Shown here piece after piece: positions 1 through 12,360 of a DNA stretch of 64,000 nt. Under the pieces are notes generated by a model. That model ran no database searches and was not told the DNA's origin. It saw nothing but the letters and a program-made list of their open reading frames with translations. The position numbers were made by a program, and so were the translations under genes. The stretch is from Paulownia fortunei. Lineage: Eukaryota > Streptophyta > Magnoliopsida > Lamiales > Paulowniaceae. Position 1 is the stretch's first letter. Every line of letters begins with the position of its first letter. Where the stretch lies: positions 16,528,551 to 16,592,550 of the forward strand of contig CM033106.1 of assembly GCA_019321725.1 (NCBI GenBank), read 5' to 3'.

Positions 1-430
1 TTATATATACGAGGGGTCTTTTGCCACATCATATCTCATATGAAGTTTTGGACACCGACTTAGATGATATTCTTACTTGATAAAATATCATCAACTCTAG
101 GGTTAATTCCCAAAATAAAGAAGGGAATAGGTGACAATTAACATGGATTCACTTAAAGAGAGAATTCAATTCTCCGTTAGATAATAAAAGAACTTACCGC
201 CTTAGTATTCTCGTCCTTGATCACATCGATGGATTTAATACTTTGGCCAGCTTAATTCTCTACTTCATGTCTAAATTCTTTGAACCCTTCAAATGATCTT
301 AGAATAATGAAGTAAGAATAGTTCACTTGTGCACTAACATTTAGTGGACTCTTTACGTCCCTTTGAATCAAAATCTGTCCCATAAATAGTGATTTAGTCA
401 TCTTTCTCTTGACATAAATTTACAAGTCGG
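1..430 (-). pseudogene. Ty1/Copia integrase-region remnant
   Basis: No open frame survives. The stretch from about 270 to 428 reads in parallel with 54125-54370, which lies in the integrase part of the Copia element at 53265-59381; shared segments include the block around 'cactaacatttagtgg' and 'tttagtcatctttc'. Homology stops at 430, exactly where the LTR at 431-2602 begins. The simplest reading is a host Copia pol gene interrupted by insertion of a second Copia element. Bases 1-270 are assigned by continuity only. Confidence 0.55.
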
Positions 431-2602
431 TGTTGTGTTCACGTGATCCCAGGGTATGCATAGCGGAAAATTAAAAATTTTAAAAACATCACAGTATAAT
501 AATTATAGCAATACCTCGAATTCGATGTAATTTCTAACGATCTTGCAATTTCCAACAGTTGTAGTAAAATAATTAAAGTTTTGATTCATACTTTTCTATA
601 CACTCTGACTGTCATAGGGTATGAAGTAATTAATTGCTAGCTCCTTTTCTGAATTTGGTTCATAGGAATCCATGCATCTCTCCTCTAAAGTGGTCCACAC
701 TTTGAGCAAGAACACAAAATCAAAATTCTGCTAGCAATTCTAATTTCTTTTCTATCTTAATTTATGGAGTGTGAATAGAGAATATTAATTCTTATAATCA
801 ACTTGTGATAAAGAATTAATACTTAAAATAAAATACGGATTTTTTGGTGGAAAAAAGGGTGAATGAAGAAATAATTTTTCTTCTCTCTCTCCACATGGCC
901 GAAAATTAGAGAGATAAAAATTTCTCTTATAACTTTCGGTCATGATGTAACTTAAAATTCCAAGAGTCTCACTCTTGGTATTTTATGTCTCATTTTGATT
1001 GATTGGAAGATATTTTGGTTTATCTAAACTTCTTCCAACTTTATCCCCTTCATATCTTCTAAAAATATTTAAGGTTTTCCAAGAATTCTAAACTCTTGAC
1101 TTTCCATCCTTTTTCAACCATCTTCATGGGCCTCTCCTAATGGAACTTTGTGAATTAGGTTTGGACTCAAAATTAAATCCTACAATTAATGCATTTAATT
1201 GTCTTAGCCCAAATTCAATTATTTAAATTCCATCTATCCCACCTAATCAAATTAAGCCCATTTAAATAATTTAATTATTTAATTGATTAAATAATCTAAT
1301 TATTTAATTAAGTAAATTAATTAAATTAATTTATGGACTACATAATTGATTTGATCCAATCAAATAATTGTTTCACTTCAATTGGGTTTTCTAATCTTAT
1401 TAGATCCAATTAAATAATTTAATTATTTTATTGAATAATTAATTTAACTCCTTGAATTAATTTAAACTCCAATTAATTAATATTTGTTAATTAATTGGAC
1501 TTAACCCCTTGGATCAATTCCTAAATTAGAAATGTTCTATCTCAAATTATGTGTGACCCTTTAGGTTCACAATTAAGCTAGCAATGGACTTGTAACTTAT
1601 GGATAATAGTAATTATTCTAATTAATTAATCTAATTAATTAATTTGCTTGAAATTAACTCTTTAATTTTAAGAAACTCACAAGTCATGGGAAACACCTAT
1701 CAAGTTTATCATGACTACCTAGACTTAGGTGAAATAGTGAGTGGACATATTTCAATTACGAGTATCATACACGTAAGGTCCTTTATTCAAATAATCTTCT
1801 GATTGAATCTAGGGAATTGATTTAATAGTCGAAACCCTAATTGCTCAATAACTTTGATTCTATTTCAAGTTTCAATGACTCATGACGAATCATTAGAAAA
1901 CCCTCATCTAACATTCATTCTGCCTTGCCCAAGGACTTATGAGTCATAAACTATGAAAACATAGGAGATTCACTTATTCTGCCAGACAAGTGATGGATCA
2001 TTTATTGACCACTCATTAATCTACATACATATCAATGCAACATCCAACATATCTACTTTATGATTGTCAAGTAATCAGAAGATTTATCAAAATAAAACAC
2101 GACATGCACAAGTTTACCATTGTACCTCAAGTCAAAGGACTAATTGTATACTATTGTAACATAGAAATTCTTATTTTGACAAACGAGTTTCCAATTAAGG
2201 ATTTTCAAAGAGCATGTTCAATGTACTTATTCCCTAACAAGCACCCGTATATATACACTAGCATCACTATGCCAATGTCCATGGAGCGGGACATCCTCCT
2301 TATGCGATTATGCATTATATGCGTGAGTCTATTGGGTTATTCGATATCTCATCTAAAAAAAATCCTTGACTCAAAACTAATTTAAGACTAAAGCCATAGA
2401 GGCATATTCCATGATCATCATCAAATGTGTGACCATACCCCATAGCTAAGTTTGGTCTAGAAACTTTATCTAATTACAAGATGTAATTAAAGATAAAGAA
2501 ATTTGCTTATTTTATTAATATGATTTGAAAAAGATTATTTTTACAAATACAAGAGTATGAAGGATGCACAATCTAATTGGCACATCGGGCACTACTCTAA
2601 CA
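431..2602 (-). mobile_element. Copia LTR, complete, minus strand
   Basis: On the minus strand this 2172-bp sequence begins TGTTAGAGTAGTGCCCGA and ends near GAACACAACA, the TG...CA ends expected of an LTR. The same family recurs at 29589-32661, 37552-44918 (interrupted), 41428-42677, 57162-59381 and from 63758. The middle (about 1200-1680) is extremely AT-rich, made of TTAATTAA/AATTAATT-like words, and the outer ends are less biased. Leader-like sequence lies at higher coordinates and unrelated pol at lower ones, so it is probably the 3' LTR of a minus-strand element. The 116-codon plus-strand ORF inside it (2035-2385) is antisense LTR sequence, not a gene. Confidence 0.85.
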
Positions 2603-4500
2603 GTCAGCACCTCATGTAAGTCCAAAAGATCATGTAATATGTCATGTTGTGAACTCTTTCTTTAGAGATATAACCTAATCCAGGTTACCTAATATTACTT
2701 TGTTGATTATGTAGCATGGAATTCCCCTTTCTAATTCAACTAAGCAAGTCAATACTTACACTTCCTCTTTCTATGCCCTAAATATCCGCAATGGTGATAA
2801 ATATCTATCCTTTTAGATAGATTGAGCCTATAAGTTTGTTTGTCTAGATTATCTATTATCCTATGTAAGACAAAAAAATGGTCTTTAATCATAAATATCT
2901 CCCACTATTGTATTCAAATCCCATCACCCTCTGGATGAAAATCTTTGAAATCTAATTTATGAGTAGGCTTGAGATCCAATTAGCCTTCTCATACACCCCA
3001 ATTTTATAAGCCTGTACGATAAAACTAAAAGATAGCAAACAACATTAGCAATTGCATTCTATGCAACCCTCAAGCTATTTTGCCTCACCTCTTCCCATAA
3101 ACCCTAATTTTATGAGCCCATATGGTACTAAATATCAAGCATTACCCACCAAACATCTATGTAGATGCAGCATCTAAACATCCCACGACTCGTGGCCAAT
3201 GATAAAGATGAGTCCACCCTATAGGCATCACAATACTTAGTAGTGGTCACAGCTTGTTAACATTTAGCACATCCCATGACTCATGGCCAAGAGACTAAAT
3301 ATGGTAGTGTATTGGCATGCCACTACTTAGGATGGAAGGTTTGGATGATTGGGTCCCACCCAATATTGCTCATTTATGCTTGATATCGAACCAATCAAGG
3401 TTCTCAACTTGAAATATTTTCAAGTAAGGGTCATACTACATTTATTATACAAGAACTCATCATTTTCTTATTTTGTTTATTTAATGTTCACTATTCTAAC
3501 GATGGCAACCATACATTATAACAAAAGCATTAAATAAACGTAGCATGTATCACATACACACTAAAGTAAATGGATGATCATGAGCCTTTAATCCTATGTG
3601 ATCCACTTGAGCTAAAGTGGATCAAGATCAATCTATGAGTAATAATTAAAATACAAATAGACTTATATATTACATAAATGTGTCACATGGATTCATGGGT
3701 CTTGATTCCTCACTTTTTCTCCATCTTATTATAATGTTTGTTAAATTACAAAAAGATTAACCTCACCACCTAATTCTACTCTTATTATATTTGGTCAACT
3801 ACAAGAAACCTTTGAATAAGTTCAAGGGGAGGTGCATAGGTAGGAGATGTAAGTACATCAAGAATAAAATGGAGACAGGTGAGACTTGCATGCCTAATTT
3901 TATTTAAAACCTAAAAATAATCAATAAGTGTATAAAATTAAACCAATCGCATTAGTTTAGATTCCATGATCATCCAACTAGCATGCTTTATATAAATCAT
4001 CACATGATAAAGAAAGTATATAAATTTACCGATTACGTTATGTGCAATTTCTTTCAATTTTGGAATAAAAATTATTGGTTTTTCAAGAAAAATAATTTTT
4101 AAAAATTAAAATTAACATTTTATTTAAAAAGAAAAAACCATAAATTTTACATAATAATTATGAAATAAGACGGGATAGGATAGCAACGCAAGGATACTAC
4201 TCTTCGGGTGGCAGGTTATGCACACAGCGAGATACCTGAAACACCCATTGTGTTCCCTAGTGTCCACACATCTGGCACCCTTTGGATGCCTACGTGTCTA
4301 GGCAGCCCATCTGTTGGGTAGTTGGGCGCCCACATGTTAGGTGCCCGCGCACCTGCATGGCAGGTGGCCTGTGACCCCACGACAGGTGCTCGATATGTGC
4401 TTGATGTCTAGAGTTCTGTTAGACTGCTTCCTGACTGGCAACCCAATGCCGATCAGCCGATAGCCCACTCAACATCATACGTCGGGTGTCGGCAGCCCTA
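2603..4500 (-). mobile_element. Copia 3' end and long leader, gag-pol deleted
   Basis: From about 2870 to 4500 this matches the untranslated leader of the Copia copies at 32662-34250, 44919-46500 and 55740-57161. Shared blocks concern 'cccatcaccc', 'gcctcacctcttcccata' and 'cccacgactcatggc'. About 4190-4495 is a GC-rich, low-complexity patch with repeated GGGCACC/GGTGCCC-like words. Bases 2603-2870 probably hold the 3' untranslated end before the LTR. The coding region that should lie between is missing, and the 5' LTR beyond 4500 is lost where Gypsy-A sequence takes over. The 62-codon ORF at 3349-3537 is inside the leader and looks meaningless. Confidence 0.65.
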
Positions 4501-5014
4501 ATTTTTTTGTGATTTTCTTCCCACATTAGACTCTCCTTTCTTCTTTAAAATATATAAAGGGATTGATACAAAATATATAAAAATATGCACTTATCAAATT
4601 TCCCCACACTTAACCTTTGCTTGTCCTCGAGCAAACCTTAAACAAGACATAAACACAAACTAAACTAATCCACTTTCGTAGGAAATCATGATTGCATTCA
4701 CCACATGCAACAAGTTTTTAAACCCCTAAGTGGACCATAAAGGATAAGTTGTTGTCTCGTGAGGGCTTCCAGTGGTGATACCCACAAACACCTATAACCT
4801 TTAACTTTTAACGATTAATTCTCATAGAGAAACAAAGTAATATGATAATGAATTCAAACAAGTATTGAATTTAACCCTTAGTTATTCAAAAGCAAATATA
4901 CTTCCACAACAATCATACTTAAGTATGTGTGTGAATAGCCATTATCAATAGTGATGAAACCGTGCATGATTCAAATAAGTGAATTTCCATAGAACCTTAC
5001 AAAAGCTATCATTC

Positions 5015-7312
5015 TGTAACACCCCTTAACCTAATTGCAGAGCCTAAACAAACTGATACAGTTAAGTCAAGAAATGTTAATTTTTTTCATCTATACTAGA
5101 GTTTTGTTTTTTTTTTTTTTTTAAGTTCTCATTTTTAGCTATAAGAGAAAGAACTTGAATCATTTTAAACACACATATATCAAAACTGAGTACATCTGTT
5201 TACAAAATTATAATAGAGCGGCTTATTTAAAAACAAAACTGAGTTTTCAAAATAAACTACAAAACAGGTTGAAACATAGCATATGAACAAATCTCTGTCC
5301 GGCCGCTCTAGAGACTCAGTTAATCTCTAAACCTATACATTTCCACCTGCATCACATGAATCTAATGAGCTAAAGGCTCAGTAAGATGAAACTGGTGCAA
5401 TAACAAATAACATATATGCAAATCTCATAAATCATTAAATGCAATATTCTATTTAATAACTTTCATTCATAAATCATTCTTTAGGGCCCTTAAAGTGTGG
5501 TACCTAACTAATAGCGATAGACCATAGTTTTCAGAACCTGTTCATAATGATTGGCCAATAAGAGAACTAATACGGGGTTTCCATACTTGATCTTTCAACC
5601 TCAGGTATTAGCTGTATTCTATCTCATTCATTGTGGCTTTCCTATACCAGTTTTTCAACCTCAAGTATTTGCCACCATTTGTTGGGTCCGCCGGTCCCTC
5701 CCGCGTCCCTTGTCTACCCGACCATCAATCAAGTACCATACTTCCTTTTCAAAAACCTCATTATACTCTTAATAGTATCATGCTTCATAAACCATAAATG
5801 CATCAAACATTACATCATTTGACAAACAACAAAAATCACATTAAAATATGAACAAACATTATATGATTCTTGTGATACACCAAATGAAAGCTTCAACTTA
5901 CCTCAAGTCCACTTTGTGCTAAGTGAAAAGGCCAATCTCTTTGGAAGATAGGATGTGTTAAAGGCCTAACATAATCAAATCATGTACTATTTAATATCCT
6001 TTTTGTAAATCATTTAGTCTATTCTAGTTAAAGTTTATATACATTTTTCAATCTTTTGTAAAGAATTACATATCAATTACATAATCTTAAAAACAATGCA
6101 TACTCCATATTTTACTACTAATTCAAGACATTAAACATTAGGGCAACCATTAAATAACTAATAATTCAAACATAATTATTAGGGCAGCCCCTAAAACATG
6201 AACACAATCCGAATTAAAATGACGTAAACTTGATTCAAACTTAAATTGATTCTAACCTACAATTAAGCAAACTAATTGCTGTTATTTTCAATCATTCAAA
6301 GAAACTTCCAAACACAATATAATCATTACAAAATCAATAGAAACAAGTAAATTAAACAATTTCACAAGACTATCAATTTTGCTAAAAATTAGCTTAACTA
6401 GCTTAGTTTTGGCTTCAAGTGTAACTTACTTAAGTTTTCAATCATACAAAAGCATACTAAAACATGTAACCATCCAAGATACTACAAATTCATCATAAGA
6501 AACATTGAAAAAGAATATACCTTGATTAAGTTGGATTTAAGCTTCAAAATCAACGGTTTTCAAGCTTAAAATGATGGAAACTTGTTCTAGCTTGTGTTCT
6601 ATGGATTCCTATGGATTGAATTCAACTTTTTTGAGTATGAGAATGTAGAAATTTGGGAGAAACTTAGGAGAATAAGGGCTGGTCATTTTTGAGGTGCTTC
6701 CACAAGAAATATAGATGAAAATAATTTCTTTGACCTTTCAAAGAGAGGTAAGTGGAGGGTGATGATTGGTTGCATCATGCTTGGTGTCTTCTCATGCTAA
6801 AAGCCACGTTCATAGGCTAAGGAGATGACAAAAAATGATGCTTTGGTGTTATAATCAAGTGCAATGCGGTTTAGAATGATTTTATGCAACCTAGTCAATC
6901 AACCAATCAAATTGCACCATTGTGCATACTTTTAGTTCTTAGCCAATGTAACATATTTCAAGTAAATATTTAGACAATTAATCACTTTAGCATATAACTT
7001 GTATGGAGCAATACAAATAATTTATTTTATGGTCATTCAACACATCAATTTTCCTTGACTGAGATACCGAGTTTTTCACTGTAAAAAGGGCACTTAAGGA
7101 ATATGTTAAATCAAGAAATGAAAGTTTGATCTCATATTTCATGTACTAATGCATGTTAAATCATAACTGAAGCATATAATAATAATTATTCATGTTCGTG
7201 CAATCATGCTATTTGTATGCCATAATTCAATAATGTACATTGATTAGATGCATATTCATACAAAATGCTTATTATTGGCTATGTAGGAGAGAATTGAGAA
7301 TTGGGCATTACA
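5015..7312 (-). mobile_element. Solo LTR (Gypsy, chromovirus-like) with CATTC duplication
   Basis: The 2298-bp sequence starts TGTAACACCCC and ends GGGCATTACA. It is flanked by identical 5-bp direct repeats CATTC at 5010-5014 and 7313-7317, a clean target-site duplication. On the minus strand it ends GGGGTGTTACA, the same 3' end as the Tekay-like LTRs elsewhere in the window, but most of its length differs, so it is a separate family. No internal domain is present. It probably arose by LTR-LTR recombination after insertion into Gypsy-A. Short ORFs inside (5551-5772, 5631-5822) overlap in different frames and are not coding. Confidence 0.88.
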
Positions 7313-7317
7313 CATTC

Positions 7318-8499
7318 GGTCTCTAATGAAAGAGTCAAACATCATAGGCTCTTTCTTTAGCACATATCTCTACTACACCAAAGGCACTACATGAAATCAA
7401 AAGGTCTTAAATAATGGTTGTAATGGGGTTAAGGGGTAGTGTGTGGTATAAGAAAGAAAAGGATATGATGCAATAAAAATTCTAAAAACTTCATGGAATG
7501 AGAGACATAAATTTCATCAATGAATGATTCTCATAATCCACAAGTTCAACATTGGGCCTAATATCATTGTGTTGGACCATTCTTCATCATTCTCATTAAC
7601 TTTGCAATATCTCATTTTAGTTGCAACTCATAATAAACTTTTTTTATATATATATTTTGCAACTTTCTTTCTTTTTTTATATATATAAGTTTTTCAATAT
7701 TTTTCCATTCTTTTCTTCTTTCTTTGAGCTCCTCCACACTTATCTTCTAATTCAACCCAAATTTCTTTTGCAAACTCACCTTTTCATTGAAGTGTCTCTC
7801 AAGTTTCAATTCATTTTTAGAACAAGGGTAGGATAATATTATATTTAGGCTAGGTAAGAAGATATGGTTACCAATGAAATATCTTATTCATAAAGGTTCA
7901 AAGTGGCTCACTATGGGGGATGTTCTTATTGGAACATCATAAGGGGAACAAGTTGATTTGGCCATGGTGCTAGAAAGCCTGGTATTTTAATCATTTTTCA
8001 AGTGATGCTCGATTAGTCATTTGCCTCGATAGACCTCTAAAAGAGTTCTAATATTCAACTTCCACATGTCGAAACCTAAGTGATAATTAAAGTGAGGGTA
8101 TAAGAACTACCTATTCTGACATGCTTGTTTCCATACCAAACAACATGGCTATTTATGCAAAAAGAGTTGAGTATGATTGTCATGAAAAATAAATCAACCA
8201 AAGAATAACATCAAGGTCTAAAATAACATCTATCATCAAACAGAACCATGTCATTCATGTTCAATTCTCATAATAGAAATTGAAAGAAGACTTGGGACTC
8301 AAAAATAAAAATAAAAATGTAAGTCTAAATTCTTCCCCCCACACTTAATTCTTACATTGTCCTCAATGTAAGCCTAGGCTACTAAAATAAAGAATTAAAT
8401 GCAATATGGTTGGATTATACATAAACAAAATAAAATAAAAGAACTATATAAAATAAAATGGATAGAAATAAAAGAGAATAAGAGTTAGAGAAATCAAAT
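7318..8499 (-). mobile_element. Gypsy-A 3' noncoding region
   Basis: No gene is seen. It continues the Gypsy-A sequence broken by the solo LTR. On the minus strand, around 8330-8370, the block CATTGAGGACAATGTAAG is followed by a G-rich run, as after the pol stop codon in Athila/Tat elements. The plus-strand ORF 7621-7836 is pyrimidine-rich low-complexity sequence and is not counted as a gene. Confidence 0.5.
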
Positions 8500-9143
8500 A
8501 TGTGATTATAAGCTCTCAATGCCTTCTTTTCCATCCGTTGGGTTGCCTCTCAATAAGCACTTGCTTGATGGCATCTAGAAAAGAGATGTTTACCTCCACT
8601 TTTTTAAAAATTTCACAGATCTCCTTTTCATGCTCCTATTTCTTAGACTTTGCTAATCTGCTAGGAAAAAGATGGATGTATTACACAAGTATGAGTGAGA
8701 GGTTTAAGAATAGTTACCAACTTTGGATTCTCTTTAACTATGAGTGGTAGATAAGTAGAAAAGTAAGAATCATCTAAGGAAGGGATGATATTGCTTGATT
8801 CTCTATTCTCAACCTCTTTGGATGCTCTTTTTGTTGGCACGCTAGGAGACTCCAATTGCTTCTCAATTCTAAGAATCATGGAACTTGCATCTTCCTTAGG
8901 ATTCTCCATGAATTGGGAAGGTAACTTGCCCCATCCTTATGTTTCCAATCGATTTAAGCTAGTGGCCATTTTCCCCACTTGATTTTTAATATATTGGAGA
9001 TGTGCTTGTGTGGTTTGTTGAAATTGCATATTGTTGGTAGCAAGTGCTTTCATGAGATCTTCTAAGGATACGTTTGATTGTTGTGGAGATTGGAAGGGTG
9101 GTTGCATATTCGATTGGAGAAAATTCGGTGGTTGGTTTAGCAT
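8500..9143 (-). pseudogene. Athila/Tat-type gag remnant
   Basis: Two minus-strand open segments in different frames look like gag. The segment at 8937-9143 encodes a 68-residue piece with the pattern 'SLEDLMKALATNNMQFQQ' followed by 'IKNQVGKMATSLNRL', the alpha-helical C-terminal gag motif common in Athila/Tat elements. The segment at 8661-8909 continues downstream with a serine- and glutamate-rich stretch and a PLIVKENPK-like linker. There is no full-length frame or start, and no zinc knuckle or protease follows. In an intact element this protein forms the particle shell; here it is dead. The class is fairly sure, the exact lineage less so. Confidence 0.68.
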
Positions 9144-9540
9144 TTGAAATGGAGTGGGTTATTGTTGTTGGTTCACGTATCTCAAATTTGGGTGATCATT
9201 CAATCCTTCATTATAAGTATTGGAGAAGGGATTATAACTTTGCCTTGGTTGACTAGAAAAACCATCAATCACATTTGCTTACTCCATAGAACCTTCTTGT
9301 AGGGATGGACATATATTCATGGGATGTCCTCCATGCAACATACTCCACATGTTTTGACTTGTTGCCCTATAACCATTTCTTGTGCTAAATAGGTGAGGAG
9401 TGAGAGCTTTTATTCAAGAAGTGATGTGTGCACCTTATTGACACTCTTAGGTGGCGGCTGTAAATCATTGTGTGTGATGAATTGTTGAAAATATAAAGTC
9501 ATATTTGCAATTAGAAAACAAAATAAATTAAACTAAGTAT

Positions 9541-9563
9541 CCTCAACAACGACGCCAAAAATT
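9541..9563 (-). other. Gypsy-A primer-binding site region
   Basis: On the minus strand the sequence just inside the 5' LTR reads AATTTTTGGCGTCGTTGTTG. This is the T-rich TTTGGCGCCGTTGCC-type motif that usually follows the 5' LTR in Athila/Tat elements, with changes expected from decay. It fixes the LTR end at about 9564. Confidence 0.6.
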
Positions 9564-11482
9564 TGGTCGGTTATCGTAGGCCTACCAAATTTGAACCTTA
9601 CTCTTCAATAAATGTTTAACGAGTATAGAGCGAGTAAGAGTCGATCTCATGAGGATCAAGGTTAACTGATTTACTATCGATTTACTATCGACTCACTAAC
9701 TAAGAATTTTAACTAATCTAAAACTAAGACTTCAACAAGCAAACTCTAAATATAAACAACAAACAGTTGGGGGGGTTGAATTAAGTAACTAAATTATAGA
9801 AATTAAAACTAATTAAAATGTAAAGTAATAAAAATCAAAACAACAATCAACAATCAATAAAAGTAGGTTGAGGTTTTATTCGCTGCCACTAGACAAGGGT
9901 TTCTAATTTCATATCAATATTATGAATAATTTGCCAATAAAATTATTAACTGTACGTAATAACAAGCTCTTCCACTCCAATCTTTTCTAGTAGCTCGTTA
10001 GATAGAGCAAGCTCTCAATCTAATTCCCTACCCACCAAATAACCTAGAACAAACTCTCTAGATTTAATCCAATGGATACATTAAAACAAGAAAGATAGAT
10101 TGATTTAAGCAATAACCACACAAGCTCGGGTTATTTAACTTAGGTTATATTTTCCATTGCAATTAACAAAAATATCCCATAATCATTAATCACAATTTCC
10201 TACACATGATTAGAAAATTAAGACAATTACAAATTTAAAATCTCTAATCTAGTTGTAGGGAGTTCTCAAACCTGATTTGGTTGCGCACCCAAACAAAATA
10301 AGAAAATACCCATAAGACATTAAGTATAGAAAAACGTAAACAACTTAAATTGGGAAATTGATCAATAATATCAAACATTCAATTACAAGAATCCATGTTT
10401 AGGGTTTTGAAATCATCCTCAACCAAGAAGAAAGTCTAACTTAACATGAAAAGAAATGAGAAGAGAATGAAAATTAGTAACATTGGGAGTCAAATAAACT
10501 TATTGATTGAAGAAGATAGTTAAAGTTGATAATGGATTATGGATGTCTCCTCCTCCAAGTCTCTCCACTTTGTCTTCCTTGAAGCTCTAAGACTCCAAGA
10601 GTGCTTTCAAAATGTGAATAAATGTAGAGAGTGAGTCTGAAAATTGATATGTGTGTTGAGAGGATAGTGTATTTTTATAAAGTGTGAGATGGTGATATGA
10701 TTTGTTGTAAAGTGTGTTATGTATATTGTGCATTTGGTGTAAAGTGTGTATGGTGTGTTGTGTATTTTGTGTAAAGTGAGTAATGTGTGTTGTAAAGTAT
10801 GTAATGTGTGTGGTGTGATATATGTATCTAGTGTATACATATCACAAACATATGCCTAAAGGTGTAAAGGGATGCCACTTCAAGCAAACGAATCAATTTT
10901 TCTACACGGACAGCACCTAGGCGCTGTTGCTACTGTTTTTTTCTTCTCCAGAATGGCAATCTGACATTGTTCATTCTATTTCAACTGATTTTTGACCTCT
11001 TTATAGGATAAATTAGCCTTGATGTCTTCATAACAATTATAGTCCTATCTATTAGCTTTCTATATCCACTTAACTCACATCCATATCACATTTGTGGAGA
11101 GAGTTATGTCGAAAATACAAAGATTGTCATATCTAGAAGTTTCAATGCATGTTTAACTTTTTAGCCGAATGTTTCTCTTTGAAATCAATTTAATTTGGAA
11201 ATTATGAAAACATGAAAGTTGTAGATATATCTCTTATCTTTCCAATAAGCTAAGAACCAGGTCCGTAGGGCTTTAGATCAGAAATTTATGCCCAAACTAC
11301 AAAAATTGCCACAGTGGAACCTTGTCAATTTGGCCCAATAATGTTTGTGGCTCATTTTCGATCTTTTGATTTCCAAACTCCTGTCACACACAAAACATTA
11401 ATAAAAAACTATTATTAACAAGAACAAAGCAAGAAATACATAGAGGGATTGATACAAAATATGTAAAAATATGCACTTATCA
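9564..11482 (-). mobile_element. Gypsy-A 5' LTR
   Basis: 1919 bp, starting TGATAAGTGCATATTT and ending near ACCGACCA on the minus strand. It contains a GT-rich degenerate tandem zone at about 10600-10850 built on words like GTAAAGTGTGT and TAATGTGTG, which produces the low-complexity 77-codon minus-strand ORF at 10607-10840. The LTR start abuts a Tekay-type LTR at 11483, suggesting insertion into it. Confidence 0.75.
10600..10850. repeat. Degenerate GT-rich tandem repeat
   Basis: Repeated words such as 'taaagtgtgt', 'ggtgtgttgtgta' and 'gtaatgtgtg' recur every 20-40 bp on the plus strand. The array lies wholly inside the Gypsy-A LTR. There is no exact period, so it is best called a decayed minisatellite or cryptically simple sequence. 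Confidence 0.6.
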
Positions 11483-12170
11483 TGTGTGCATATGTATATA
11501 TATATATATATTTTTATTGTTGCACTTTGAGAAACAATCAATTTTTTATCACATATAATCCTTTATATAGAAAAATCACCGTTTATGTAAAAATATAACG
11601 CCTATCACAATCATGTTATTCTCAAACTTATTTACTATAAAGTTTTAAGATTTATATAGATTACGACATTCAAAAGTTATAATACAATAGACTTAAAAAT
11701 CAAAATAATAGTCTCTGCTTTCAGAATAAGTAAGAACATATTGCGTCTTGTAACCTTTTATATATAGACATCAACTTACATAATAATAATGATTGTAAAA
11801 ATTAGAATATGCCCACAACATAAACTAGTAGGTTGTCATTCATGTACAGTGATTCTCATAAGCATGTAGGAGCACCAACAACAAGTTCAGTAAGCCTTAG
11901 AGTCTTAGGTATCACCGTACTTACCTATAATGTATGAACTACATGAGCTAACACCAAGTAAGTAAAAATCGTGTATGCTAAAAATGATGTGAAACACATG
12001 CAAATGATTTCCAAGATATCATGCTAAGAATGCATACTCATGAATCAAAATATTTTATTCAAAATCATTTTCTTTCATTGGGTCATTAGTCCACTTACTA
12101 TGTACTGGAAGAGATCTACAAACATCAATATTTAAATAACCAATAATGGATCGATACAGTTGAGTGTACC

Positions 12171-12360
12171 ATCCTCCCATGACCCCCAGAGGTACACACC
12201 CTGTCTTCCCCTGTGATCACCCGAGAAGTATCCCACCCATGACATCAATCACAACAAAGGCACAATTAAGTAGACAATCCTCCTGTGACCGCCAGAGGTC
12301 CACCTCATGTTTGCCCCTGCGATCTTCCTGGAAGTCATCCTACTTGCAGTACCCAAAATA
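12171..12360. repeat. Imperfect tandem duplication, about 106-bp period
   Basis: The block starting 'atcctcccatgacccccaga' at 12171 is repeated in changed form from 12277 ('atcctcctgtgaccgccaga'). Both contain a 'cccctg(t/c)gatc' core and a 'gaagt' tail. I did not see the duplication at the matching place in the other Tekay LTR copies. Confidence 0.6.

Larger units (their letters stand above)
4550..11482 (-). mobile_element. Gypsy-A: Athila/Tat-like Ty3/Gypsy element, pol deleted
   Basis: Minus-strand element. The 5' LTR is 9564-11482. The 3' LTR survives only as a stub at about 4550-4596, whose minus-strand start TGATAAGTGCATATTTTTA matches the start of the 5' LTR. Directly upstream of the stub, on the minus strand, is a purine-rich tract (AAGTGTGGGGAAATT, 4597-4611) after CTCGAGGACAAGCAAAGG, the usual 3' context in this group. 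The internal part holds a gag remnant (8500-9143) and a 3' noncoding block with the pair CATTGAGGACAATG (near 8350-8370), typical of Athila/Tat elements. Protease, RT, RNase H and integrase are absent. A solo LTR splits it at 5015-7312. Confidence 0.75.

Noticed and set aside
2035..2385. 116-codon ORF
   Set aside because: Lies antisense inside a Copia LTR; matching parts of other LTR copies give broken, unrelated frames.
10607..10840. Threonine/histidine/leucine-rich 77-codon ORF
   Set aside because: Low-complexity translation of the GT-rich repeat in the Gypsy-A LTR.
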